A DNA stretch of 22,113 bases from Nitrososphaeraceae archaeon (GTDB lineage Archaea; Thermoproteota; Nitrososphaeria; Nitrososphaerales; Nitrososphaeraceae), in the NCBI GenBank assembly GCA_025937665.1, contig JAICQW010000007.1:1-22113 (forward strand), given 5' to 3'. The position numbers and the translations under genes are program-made. This document shows, one piece after another, positions 1 through 6,786 of the stretch (positions are counted from its first letter, which is position 1; every line of letters starts with the position of its first letter). Below the pieces are notes generated by a model. That model was not told the origin of the DNA, searched no databases, and saw only the letters and a list, made by a program, of their open reading frames with translations.

Positions 1-582
1 AATCATAGGACTTCTTATAGTAGAAGGTACAATGCAATTGCATCTAACACCGTATGGGCCATACTCAACAGCGATACTCTTTGTAAACATAATGATACCA
101 GCTTTAGTAGCGCCGTAAATTGAAAGCGGAACATTTTGAATAGCCCGAATTCCCAACAATGAGGAAATATTAATAATATTTCCAATTTTCTTCTCCATTA
201 GTATCGGTAATACTGCTTTGGTCATTTGAAAAGTTCCAATTAAATTTGTCGAAATAAGATTGTCCCATTGATCCTCATTCATCATGTGAAACGGGGTAGG
301 ATCATTGAGGACTCCTGCATTGTTTATTAGAATATCAACAGTGTCAAAGGTTGAAATAGTTTGTTCAATTACATTTAGCACCTCTGCCTCCTTTGTAATG
401 TCTGCACTAACAGCCAGTAGATTATTAGAGCTATCATTATCCGAAATAACTTTTGTCAATTTAGAACGATTCCTACCAACTAGAGTTACTCTGCATCCTT
501 CCTTAACAAGGCGTTCAGTGGTAGACCTTCCAACTCCTCCTCCAGCCCCTGTTACAATAGCGACCTTTCCTTTAAGACTCAT
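1..582 (-). CDS. Short-chain dehydrogenase/reductase (SDR), C-terminus cut by the window edge
   Basis: The first 194 residues of a classical SDR NAD(P)-dependent oxidoreductase are visible. The Rossmann motif TGAGGGVG follows the first beta strand, the NNAG motif sits near residue 90, and the catalytic S...YGATK (YxxxK) lies near residues 155-165. Next comes the segment VRCNCIVPSTIRSP, which in SDRs precedes the substrate loop. Roughly 50-60 residues are missing beyond base 1. The ATG at 582 places MSLKGKVAIVTGAGGG at the usual N-terminus, and a TATA-like element about 25 bp upstream suggests a leaderless or nearly leaderless mRNA. The substrate cannot be read from the sequence. FabG-like acyl reductases share these motifs, but so do many alcohol and sugar dehydrogenases. 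It is divergently transcribed from purK. Confidence 0.9.
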   Translation of the reverse strand, partial: MSLKGKVAIVTGAGGGVGRSTTERLVKEGCRVTLVGRNRSKLTKVISDNDSSNNLLAVSADITKEAEVLNVIEQTISTFDTVDILINNAGVLNDPTPFHMMNEDQWDNLISTNLIGTFQMTKAVLPILMEKKIGNIINISSLLGIRAIQNVPLSIYGATKAGIIMFTKSIAVEYGPYGVRCNCIVPSTIRSPMI

Positions 583-600
583 ATCATTTAATACAACTAT

Positions 601-640
601 AAACTTTTAAAGTTTAAAGAAAAATTAGATACTTTAAATT
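601..640. promoter_or_regulatory. Divergent promoter region between the SDR gene and purK, with a palindrome
   Basis: The 81-bp gap carries an odd palindrome at 601-615 (AAACTTT-T-AAAGTTT). It coincides with the TATA-like element expected about 25 bp upstream of the SDR ATG. A second TATA-like element (ACTTTAAATT, 631-640) lies about 28 bp upstream of the purK ATG. Both distances fit archaeal leaderless promoters. The palindrome could be an operator, or simply AT-rich coincidence. Confidence 0.45.
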
Positions 641-663
641 TCGAATAATTTTGTATTCTATCG

Positions 664-1857
664 ATGAAACCCTCATTTGATAAATCACAACTTTCACCTA
701 ATGATATTACATTGGGAATCATAGGTGGCGGACAACTTGGAAAAATGATAGGTATTGAGGCAAAGCGAATGTCTTTAAATCTGGCATACTTGGATCCTGA
801 TAAGACTTGTCCCGCTTCAACGATTGCCGATAAATTGTTTGTTAGTGATTATAAAGATGAGAAATCGATACTAGATTTAGCAAAAGAATCTAACGTGCTT
901 ACGTATGAAATCGAACTAGCAAATTCCGCGGTACTTAAAGATCTTGAATCTAAGGGCCTTCCAGTTCACCCTTCTCCTGCTGTGCTAAATACGATTCAGA
1001 ATAAGTTGAGACAGAAGAAATTTCTAAAATCAAAAGGAATTCCAGTTCCAGAATTTGAGGAAGTTACTTCAATTGATCAAGCAAGGCGAATTTGTAAGGA
1101 TTTTCACTATCCACTGGTGCTAAAGGCATGTGAAGATTCGTATGATGGAAGGGGAAATTATGTAATCAGATCTGCTAGTGATATTGATAAAGGAATTCGG
1201 TTTTTTGAAGGAAGAAAGTGCATGATAGAGAAATTCATTCATTTCACTAAGGAAGTGTCCATCATGGTCGCTCGTAATACACGGGGACAGATTACGTCGT
1301 TTCCAGTAGTTCACAACATTCACAAGAACAATATTTTGGATACTACCATCGTTCCGGCTGGAGTCAATAGGAGAGTAGAGGCAAATGCAAGATCCATAGC
1401 GGAAAAAGTAGTCAAATCATTGAAAGGAGTTGGCATATTTGGTATCGAAATGTTTCTTGATGATAACAAATTAATGATAAATGAAATTGCGCCCAGGCCC
1501 CACAATTCAGGTCATTATTCAATAGAAGCCTGTAGTGTTTCTCAATTCGAGCTACATATTAGAGCAATACTTGGGCTCCCACTAGTAAAACCCCGATTGC
1601 TGTCACCGGTTGTTATGACAAATATTCTTGGAATTCCCAATTATACGGGAGAGTATTCAATTACTGGAATAGATAAGGCATTTGCCATACCAGGTATGAA
1701 GTTGCACCTTTATGGAAAAAGAATAACAAAACCACGACGGAAATTGGGCCATTTTACAATCACTGCGGAGAGTACAGAGGAAGCATTATCTAGAACTAGG
1801 AGGGTAAGGAAATTATTAAGAGTGGGGAAGATGCGTGGAAACAAAGAAAAAGAATAA
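664..1857 (+). CDS. purK: PurK, N5-carboxyaminoimidazole ribonucleotide synthase
   Basis: This ATP-grasp enzyme carboxylates AIR to N5-CAIR with ATP and bicarbonate in de novo purine synthesis, in the cytoplasm. The N-terminal nucleotide-fold motif GIIGGGQLG is at residues 18-26. The ATP-grasp region has YDGRGNYV (160-167), the adenine-side segment MIEKFIHFTKEVS (187-199), and the metal/phosphate motif NEIAPRPHNSGH (273-284). The length, 397 aa, is normal for PurK. The ATG at 664 has a TATA-like element about 28 bp upstream. It overlaps the following purE by 23 bp, so the two are surely co-transcribed. PurT is the main alternative in this superfamily, but the adjacent purE and the PurK-style NEIAPRPHNSGH motif argue for PurK. 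Confidence 0.97.
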   Translation: MKPSFDKSQLSPNDITLGIIGGGQLGKMIGIEAKRMSLNLAYLDPDKTCPASTIADKLFVSDYKDEKSILDLAKESNVLTYEIELANSAVLKDLESKGLPVHPSPAVLNTIQNKLRQKKFLKSKGIPVPEFEEVTSIDQARRICKDFHYPLVLKACEDSYDGRGNYVIRSASDIDKGIRFFEGRKCMIEKFIHFTKEVSIMVARNTRGQITSFPVVHNIHKNNILDTTIVPAGVNRRVEANARSIAEKVVKSLKGVGIFGIEMFLDDNKLMINEIAPRPHNSGHYSIEACSVSQFELHIRAILGLPLVKPRLLSPVVMTNILGIPNYTGEYSITGIDKAFAIPGMKLHLYGKRITKPRRKLGHFTITAESTEEALSRTRRVRKLLRVGKMRGNKEKE

Positions 1858-2341
1858 ACCGCTTGTCGGGATAATCATGGGAAGTGATTCTGATTTAAAG
1901 ATCATGAATCAAGCCTCCGAATTTCTAGATAAGAGTCATGTTCTTCATGAAATGGAAATTGTTTCAGCCCACAGGACACCAGAACTAATGTTTGATTATG
2001 CTAAAACAGCAAGGAAAAGAGGCCTTAAGGTAATTATCGCAGGTGCTGGAGGATCTGCACATTTACCAGGCATGATTGCGTCGTTAACAACATTGCCGGT
2101 AATTGGTGTCCCTATAGAGAGCCACAATCTAAAGGGAATGGACTCACTGCTTTCCATAGTTCAGATGCCTAGTGGTATTCCAGTTGCATGTGTAGCAATC
2201 AATGGAGCTATAAATGCAGCAATCCTTGCATGTCAAATCCTTGCATTAAGCTCCAAGAATATTTCCGTTGATGTCGAAGATTTTAGAAAAAACCTATACA
2301 ATAGTGTAATAAAGAAAAGAGAACGATTGAAAAAAAAATGA
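1835..2341 (+). CDS. purE: PurE, N5-carboxyaminoimidazole ribonucleotide mutase
   Basis: PurE moves the carboxyl group of N5-CAIR to C4, giving CAIR. The 168-residue protein shows all class I PurE hallmarks: GSDSDLKIM (16-24), SAHRTPE with the catalytic His (44-50), GAGGSAHLPGM (70-80) and GVPIESHNLKGMDSL (91-105). The predicted start is GTG, inside the 3' end of purK, in a different frame. The next in-frame ATG (IIMGSDSD) would delete the first beta strand, so the GTG is preferred. The overlap with purK implies translational coupling. The gene converges on the DUF2070 gene with only 19 bp between the stop codons. Presence of PurK argues that this is the mutase (class I) rather than the AIR carboxylase (class II) type. 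Confidence 0.97.
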   Translation: METKKKNKPLVGIIMGSDSDLKIMNQASEFLDKSHVLHEMEIVSAHRTPELMFDYAKTARKRGLKVIIAGAGGSAHLPGMIASLTTLPVIGVPIESHNLKGMDSLLSIVQMPSGIPVACVAINGAINAAILACQILALSSKNISVDVEDFRKNLYNSVIKKRERLKKK

Positions 2342-2360
2342 TTGTTTTGAACTACATCTC

Positions 2361-4103
2361 TTAGGAAATAATTAGCATCGATATGTAAAAAATTAATGTA
2401 ATGGCAAGCGAAATCTTTGTGATATTCATTGACTTATTCAAAGCTGATGCATAATTATCAAATTGATCTCGACCCATTAATTTTACTTGAGAGTAAGAAT
2501 ATAAATACGAAAATCTTGAAGGAGTGGTCTTTAATAATGCCTTCTGAGATATTTCTACGAAGGCTTTAATAATATCTTCCTCATTAGTAACGTTTCCTAA
2601 TGCATAATAACCTTGACGGGTTCTTTTTCCCGAACTAGAGTGTGTATCGGATGAGCAGATTTCCAACATGTGGATTCCCGCGTCATTCAATTTCCTAATA
2701 ATTTGAATTCGTAACCCATTGACCAGGTTATTTGAGTCGGACCATCCTATAAGATAGTTCTTATTACTGATATGAAGGTTCAGAACACCGATTCCTCCTC
2801 CTCCAAGTTCAACAATTTTGAAACTTGATGTTTGTGAGTTTGAATATCCAATATTGTATGAATAAAATCGTTGACCTTTCAATTTTTTTAGTGATGTTAA
2901 AGCTAGATCGGTAAGAACTGCTTCATCTTCGTCTAGTATCTTATCCCCTAATGCATTGTGTGCATCGGCAATCATTATGTCTGAAAATCCCAAGTCTCTG
3001 GCATAGTGTTCAATTTTTTCTCGAATTGTGTATGGAAGATCCTCCATCCCACCGTCCTTTGAAATAATCATAAGAACACTTGAGCTAAAGTCAACACAGG
3101 TTAATGTGAAATCATTTGATTGAATTTGGACGGGCAGAGTGCACTCCGTTCCGCTGTTTTTGGTTTCTGATTTTTTTAATGAATCCAGATATCTATTGAC
3201 TTCAATAGTTGTAGGCAAATTTTTTGAATGATCAGAGATACTATGTAATACTATTGCACTATTTTCAAATAAATTGAAAACCTTTTGAGGAAGATTGCTT
3301 CCACCAATTGGATTGAAAGGACCGGGATGAATGTCAGGTAGAACAACAAAAACTGGTTTATCTCCCTCTCTTTCAAACTTCATGATCCTAGTCCTAATTT
3401 TATCCTCATTAGATCTTGAGTCAAATATGTTTTCCAACATTTCTTGTTTATTTTCCGTCCATGCGGACAGAAATGCTTGCAAGACTCTGAACGTGCTTTT
3501 CAAGTAAGGATAACCTGCTCGGTCGGCCAATACGGACCATACAATCCCAATTATAAATATCGATGAACCAATAAGGAGCACATTCAAATGGTGTTCTAGA
3601 GTAAAGGAAAATGAAAACGGTAAAGTATTAGTAAAAAAGATTGCGGGTAGAACAAACGCTATTAAAATGGATCGAATCATTCTTGATCCAAAAACTGAAG
3701 TAAAGATACCATAGCGAAGACTGCTTGCGATGAACATTCCTCCCAGACTGTATATGAGAATATCCGAGATTTTACCAAAAATACCGTTCGCTAATATTCC
3801 CAACAAAATAGTTACTATCCATAGAGAACTTGAAAAAGCTGCAACATGTATGACTTTTGTTATTTTATTTGTTGGTGTTCCTCTAAGAAGGAATAAATCT
3901 AAAAAAAAACCTGCGATAGTTACCCCAATTGCTAGCATCAAATGGAATAATAGTTCTACGTAATTATAGGAATAATGGTTTATGACAATTATTCCTAAAG
4001 ATGCAATAATTGCGATTATTGCAGAAGTCTTGTACGATGATGGATTTATGAGTGTAAAATACCATCTTCTGTGAATGTCTGTTACGCTATCTTCACTTAT
4101 CAA
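2361..4103 (-). CDS. DUF2070 family archaeal membrane protein
   Basis: The 580-residue protein matches the archaeal DUF2070 layout. About six hydrophobic segments occupy residues 27-190 (roughly 27-45, 50-72, 88-106, 115-135, 145-160, 175-193). A large soluble domain follows (about 200-555), with one terminal membrane helix (560-578). The soluble domain carries conserved-looking polar motifs: PDIHPGPF (256-263), SISDHSKNLPT (288-298), ADAHN (379-383) and SSDTHSSSG (484-492). Clusters of Asp and His of this kind suggest a metal-binding, possibly hydrolytic, site. That is inference, since I know of no established function for the family. It lies 20 bp downstream of the Sec61 beta gene on the same strand and may be co-transcribed with it. 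Confidence 0.88.
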   Translation of the reverse strand: MISEDSVTDIHRRWYFTLINPSSYKTSAIIAIIASLGIIVINHYSYNYVELLFHLMLAIGVTIAGFFLDLFLLRGTPTNKITKVIHVAAFSSSLWIVTILLGILANGIFGKISDILIYSLGGMFIASSLRYGIFTSVFGSRMIRSILIAFVLPAIFFTNTLPFSFSFTLEHHLNVLLIGSSIFIIGIVWSVLADRAGYPYLKSTFRVLQAFLSAWTENKQEMLENIFDSRSNEDKIRTRIMKFEREGDKPVFVVLPDIHPGPFNPIGGSNLPQKVFNLFENSAIVLHSISDHSKNLPTTIEVNRYLDSLKKSETKNSGTECTLPVQIQSNDFTLTCVDFSSSVLMIISKDGGMEDLPYTIREKIEHYARDLGFSDIMIADAHNALGDKILDEDEAVLTDLALTSLKKLKGQRFYSYNIGYSNSQTSSFKIVELGGGGIGVLNLHISNKNYLIGWSDSNNLVNGLRIQIIRKLNDAGIHMLEICSSDTHSSSGKRTRQGYYALGNVTNEEDIIKAFVEISQKALLKTTPSRFSYLYSYSQVKLMGRDQFDNYASALNKSMNITKISLAITLIFYISMLIIS

Positions 4104-4123
4104 TTAAGGTTACGAGGCATTAT

Positions 4124-4318
4124 CTAGACTGGAAAAACAATTCTTATAATTATCGAAATTCCTATTAGAGCACCAGTAATACCAAGTATTACTTCTGGTT
4201 TTACCTTTACACCACGAGTTTCATCTTCAAAGAACCTCAACAATCCTGCGCTTGATGCAGGCAATGGTGCATTCTTTTTCTTTCCTTCACCCAATGTAAA
4301 TAGTCCTTGTTGATTCAT
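4124..4318 (-). CDS. secG: Sec61 beta subunit of the protein translocase
   Basis: This small tail-anchored subunit of the archaeal SecYE-beta channel is recognised by its cytosolic segment (KKKNAPLPASSAGLLRFFED followed by ETRGVKVKPEVIL), which is strongly conserved between archaeal and eukaryotic Sec61 beta. It is followed by a single transmembrane helix (about residues 42-62). At 64 aa it is of normal length. The ATG at 4318 has a TATA box (minus-strand GTATAAAACGG, 4333-4343) about 22 bp upstream, consistent with a leaderless transcript. The gene precedes the DUF2070 gene by 20 bp. Archaeal annotations use secG, secBeta or sec61B for this protein; it is not homologous to bacterial SecG. 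Confidence 0.95.
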   Translation of the reverse strand: MNQQGLFTLGEGKKKNAPLPASSAGLLRFFEDETRGVKVKPEVILGITGALIGISIIIRIVFPV

Positions 4319-4332
4319 GTCTTAAATACATT

Positions 4333-4343
4333 CCGTTTTATAC
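4333..4343 (-). promoter_or_regulatory. TATA box of the Sec61 beta gene
   Basis: The minus strand reads GTATAAAACGG, centred about 20-22 bp upstream of the Sec61 beta ATG. This is a strong archaeal TATA match and would place transcription start at or next to the ATG. Confidence 0.5.
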
Positions 4344-4370
4344 GTAACTAAAATTAGGTATTCTTAATTT

Positions 4371-4733
4371 TCACTCAAAATAATTAATTTTTTCTAGAAT
4401 TTTAATGTAGTTAACAATGACTCTCAACCTTTGCTCTTCTTCAACCAAATTTTTATCTGATCCTATGTTATTTAATAAATCATTTAGTCTTTTTGTTATT
4501 TTTCCTCTCAATTGATCTGCATAATTGCAATCAACAACTTTTTCAACTTCCTTTGTTGTATTATTTTCAGGTAAAGTTGTGTTCCCACAAATAATACATT
4601 TGATTTCATTATTTTTTCTGATTTGTATTCCACTGCATTTGTTACATGGTTCAGAAAGTAATGTCCCTCCGCTAAGCAAGAAATCCGCTGCATTTTTCAT
4701 TTTTTTTCTATACTGATCATCGTATGATGACAT
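4371..4733 (-). CDS. UPF0148 / Sjogren's autoantigen p27 (SSSCA1)-like zinc-ribbon protein
   Basis: The 120-residue protein opens with a helical stretch (about 1-28) leading into ADFLLSGGTLLSEPCNKCSG, then KCIICG. This gives a CxxC...CxxC zinc ribbon (Cys at about 30, 33, 46, 49). The pattern of a helix, 'LLsGgtLLsepC..C' and a CxxC ribbon is the archaeal UPF0148 family, related to the eukaryotic autoantigen p27. The C-terminal half is charged and helical. Its molecular role is not established. It lies upstream of Sec61 beta on the same strand but separated from it by 52 bp that include the Sec61 beta TATA box, so it is probably a separate unit. It diverges from eIF1. Confidence 0.85.
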   Translation of the reverse strand: MSSYDDQYRKKMKNAADFLLSGGTLLSEPCNKCSGIQIRKNNEIKCIICGNTTLPENNTTKEVEKVVDCNYADQLRGKITKRLNDLLNNIGSDKNLVEEEQRLRVIVNYIKILEKINYFE

Positions 4734-4921
4734 CTTGTAAAACTAATCGTAATATCATGCAAATTAAAGTCTTCTAAACTATTTGCAGTAATTAATTCCG
4801 AATAATTATCTTAGTTATAGAATGCGAAACTAATTTTTTCAAAAAAATTTCAAATTTTGATAATTGTACTGAAGCGGGCAAGGCTTAATAATGAGAATAC
4901 TTCAATTGAAATAATTATAAT

Positions 4922-5230
4922 ATGGCGGTGATATGCAAAAAATGTGGACTACCAAACGATCTCTGTGCATGTGGCGAGCTGGATAAAGAAGATACTAGAA
5001 TTGTTATAAGACTTGAAACTAGACGATTTTCCAAAACTACTACTATAATAGAAGGTATTGATCCAAAATTAAGTGACTTGCATCACATTGTGAAAGAATT
5101 AAAAAGCAAATTAGCCTGTGGAGGAACAGCTAAAACCGGCTTCATTATGTTGCAAGGAGATCACAGAGAAGATGTAAAGTCCTATCTAGTTAAGTTTGGA
5201 TTTACTGAATCAACTATAGAAGTTCAATAG
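4922..5230 (+). CDS. Translation initiation factor SUI1/eIF1 homologue
   Basis: The 102-residue protein is an archaeal SUI1-domain factor. It helps the small ribosomal subunit select the start codon. The SUI1 core includes TRRFSKTTTIIEGID, a central helix (LHHIVKELKSKLACGGT) and the C-terminal strand FIMLQGDHREDVKSYLVKFG. GGTAKTG is the conserved turn, and most SUI1 proteins have GT followed by a basic loop here. The N-terminus carries four Cys (C5, C8, C15, C17), a CxxC...CxC cluster typical of archaeal SUI1 proteins and probably binding zinc. A TATA-like element (GGCTTAATAATG, 4882-4893) lies about 34 bp upstream. The gene converges on the small membrane-protein gene at 5348. Confidence 0.95.
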   Translation: MAVICKKCGLPNDLCACGELDKEDTRIVIRLETRRFSKTTTIIEGIDPKLSDLHHIVKELKSKLACGGTAKTGFIMLQGDHREDVKSYLVKFGFTESTIEVQ

Positions 5231-5300
5231 CCAGATCTATAATAGATAATTTTAGAATTTTCGCATGAATTGACTATTAACTGAGTATCGTTAATTTAAT

Positions 5301-5320
5301 TAAAAAAATAATAAAAAATA
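5301..5320 (-). terminator. T-rich terminator of the 92-aa membrane protein gene
   Basis: The minus strand has two runs of T (T6 and T7, separated by ATTA) about 30-45 bp after the stop codon at 5348, the usual form of an archaeal intrinsic terminator. It lies in the convergent gap with eIF1. Confidence 0.45.
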
Positions 5321-5347
5321 AGAATTTGTAGGTTTGACTTTTCTAAT

Positions 5348-5626
5348 TTACCAGTGATGTTTCTCGTCAGGAATCAGACCTATCTGTCCTGATTCAAAAT
5401 ATTTGTCTAGTTCTCTTATCCAGCCTTCCTTTGCAGAACCACCGCCTAAGCCCTTTCTCCTCATATAGAAAGCAATTACTGCGAGCAAGAACACCGCAAA
5501 CATTATTGTTCCAAATATGTAGACCATTACGTCATAGAACAAGGGATCGTAGTTTGGACCGATTTGACCGATTAGACTGTGTAGTGTATTTCCAATCACT
5601 GTAAAAAGCCCTTCAATTCCGCTCAT
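5348..5626 (-). CDS. Small single-span membrane protein, candidate accessory ammonia monooxygenase subunit
   Basis: The protein has 92 residues. An amphipathic N-terminus (1-27) leads into one strong transmembrane helix (about 31-54), closed by MRRK. A soluble tail (59-92) follows, ending in DEKHHW, which offers His and acidic side chains. By the positive-inside rule the tail is probably cytoplasmic. A TATA box lies about 29 bp upstream of the ATG and a T-rich terminator follows the stop, so it is probably its own highly defined transcription unit. Together with the 106-aa membrane protein next door, it resembles the paired small proteins proposed as AmoY and AmoZ in ammonia-oxidising archaea. 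That assignment comes from context, size and topology only. Confidence 0.8.
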   Translation of the reverse strand: MSGIEGLFTVIGNTLHSLIGQIGPNYDPLFYDVMVYIFGTIMFAVFLLAVIAFYMRRKGLGGGSAKEGWIRELDKYFESGQIGLIPDEKHHW

Positions 5627-5650
5627 TATCTATTAGCACATTAATTCTAT

Positions 5651-5660
5651 GATATATACA
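5651..5660 (-). promoter_or_regulatory. TATA box of the 92-aa membrane protein gene
   Basis: The minus strand reads TGTATATATC, centred 29-30 bp upstream of the A of the ATG at 5626. This predicts a leaderless mRNA. Confidence 0.5.
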
Positions 5661-5820
5661 TTTTGGTGAGAAGGTTGAAACTAAGGCAAAATCCAATTTG
5701 GGAACAATGACAATACGAAAATCGAAAAGATACCAAAACTGTTCACAAACTCAATGATTCAAGCATCGAGATTGCAACATAACTATAGAAATTCCAGATT
5801 AAGTCTTTTAAAATTAATCG

Positions 5821-5843
5821 GTGAAAATAAAATAAAAAAATAG
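5821..5843 (-). terminator. T-rich terminator of the 106-aa membrane protein gene
   Basis: Starting about 14 bp after the stop codon at 5857, the minus strand runs through T7 and further T tracts interrupted by single A residues. It separates the 106-aa gene from the 92-aa gene downstream, implying separate transcripts. Confidence 0.45.
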
Positions 5844-5856
5844 TAGTAAAGTCGCC

Positions 5857-6177
5857 CTAAGCGCTTACGGATTTTTTACCTCTGCTCATTACGATGAATG
5901 CAGCAGCTACAGCTCCGAATATTGCAACTATTGCACCTGTGTATAATGCAGCGTCACCAATGTTCTTGCCAAAGAATGCAGTTCCAGAACCATATGCGCC
6001 AGCTTGTTGAGCATTGGCAACTTTCTCTTTAGCCAGACGTAACTGTTCTTCTACACTAAGTGCTCCGGTATCCTGACCCGTTGTATATTGTGCACTCGCT
6101 GTTTGATACAAGGTTAATGCTAAAGGTCCCATTGCAACTAGTATGGTTGCGATTGTAACGACGGTAAGTGAGTTCAT
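5857..6177 (-). CDS. Small exported membrane protein with signal peptide, candidate accessory ammonia monooxygenase subunit
   Basis: The protein has 106 residues. A hydrophobic N-terminal segment (about 4-27) ends in ASAQ, a good signal-peptidase site after residue 29. An Ala/Gln/Lys-rich helix follows (41-60), then a Gly-rich linker and one transmembrane helix (about 76-98) with a basic end (RGKKS). The mature protein would face the outside, with a C-terminal anchor. The ATG is fixed by a TATA box 28 bp upstream. The same-strand 92-aa membrane protein follows after 230 bp with its own promoter. The pair could be the proposed AmoY/AmoZ subunits of archaeal ammonia monooxygenase, but the sequence alone does not show it. 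I see no catalytic or metal motif here. Confidence 0.8.
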   Translation of the reverse strand: MNSLTVVTIATILVAMGPLALTLYQTASAQYTTGQDTGALSVEEQLRLAKEKVANAQQAGAYGSGTAFFGKNIGDAALYTGAIVAIFGAVAAAFIVMSRGKKSVSA

Positions 6178-6200
6178 ACTAAATTTGTAGTTTTGAATCC

Positions 6201-6210
6201 AATTATATAA
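6201..6210 (-). promoter_or_regulatory. TATA box of the 106-aa membrane protein gene
   Basis: The minus strand reads TTATATAATT, centred about 28 bp upstream of the ATG at 6177. It is the clearest TATA box in the window and predicts a leaderless mRNA. Confidence 0.55.
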
Positions 6211-6331
6211 CCTTATTGGTGTAAAAAAAAATTTTATGAAAAACTGCGGAGCTTTGTATCGCGCAATTAGGAATTTCTAGTTTAGATTTCTTAAGTAACA
6301 TTTAAGATGCTCGTTATTGATTCCTACTTAA

Positions 6332-6778
6332 ATGGCTAGAATTCATGCTCATACACATGGAAAATCCCATTCTACTCGCCCAATTTCTTACAATGTACCA
6401 TCTTGGATAAATCAAAAATCGGAATTATCTACTATCATTGTTCAACTCTCAAAAGATGGTCTCAGCCCGAGTGAAATTGGGGTTAGAATGAGAGACCAAT
6501 ACGGCGTACCATTGATAAAACCCATCCTAGGAAAGGGAATAAATCAGCTTCTTGAAGAAAATAATTCTACGCCTGAGATGCCTGAAGATCTGAACCAGCT
6601 TGTTCAAAAGGCACTAGCTTTGCAAAAACATCTTAAAGTTCATAATACTGATAAAAGGAATATTAGGTCACTCGAGTTAATAGAAGCAAAAATTCACAGA
6701 CTTTCAAAATATTATAAGAGGAAAGGAAAAATTCCGCTTACCTGGAAATATGCTGCAGTTATTGCTCGACTTGAATAA
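6332..6778 (+). CDS. rpsO: 30S ribosomal protein S15 (uS15), archaeal type
   Basis: The 148-residue protein has the archaeal and eukaryotic (S13e-like) N-terminal extension: MARIHAHTHGKSHSTRP, then a helix and GLSPSEIGVRMRDQYGVP. The S15 core helices follow, ending in KIHRLSKYYKRKGKIPLTWKY. Bacterial S15 (about 89 aa) lacks the extension. The protein binds the central domain of 16S rRNA. It opens a four-gene plus-strand operon: 8 bp separate its stop from the RecJ-like gene, which overlaps pcc1, which overlaps serS. Co-transcription of S15 with a RecJ-like protein and KEOPS Pcc1 is a familiar archaeal arrangement. A TATA-like stretch lies around 6294-6304. Confidence 0.97.
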   Translation: MARIHAHTHGKSHSTRPISYNVPSWINQKSELSTIIVQLSKDGLSPSEIGVRMRDQYGVPLIKPILGKGINQLLEENNSTPEMPEDLNQLVQKALALQKHLKVHNTDKRNIRSLELIEAKIHRLSKYYKRKGKIPLTWKYAAVIARLE

Positions 6779-6786
6779 TGAATTAA

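Noticed and set aside
305..610. A 101-codon plus-strand frame at the left end.
   Set aside because: It is antisense to the SDR gene, which has TGxxxGxG, NNAG and YxxxK motifs in the other strand.
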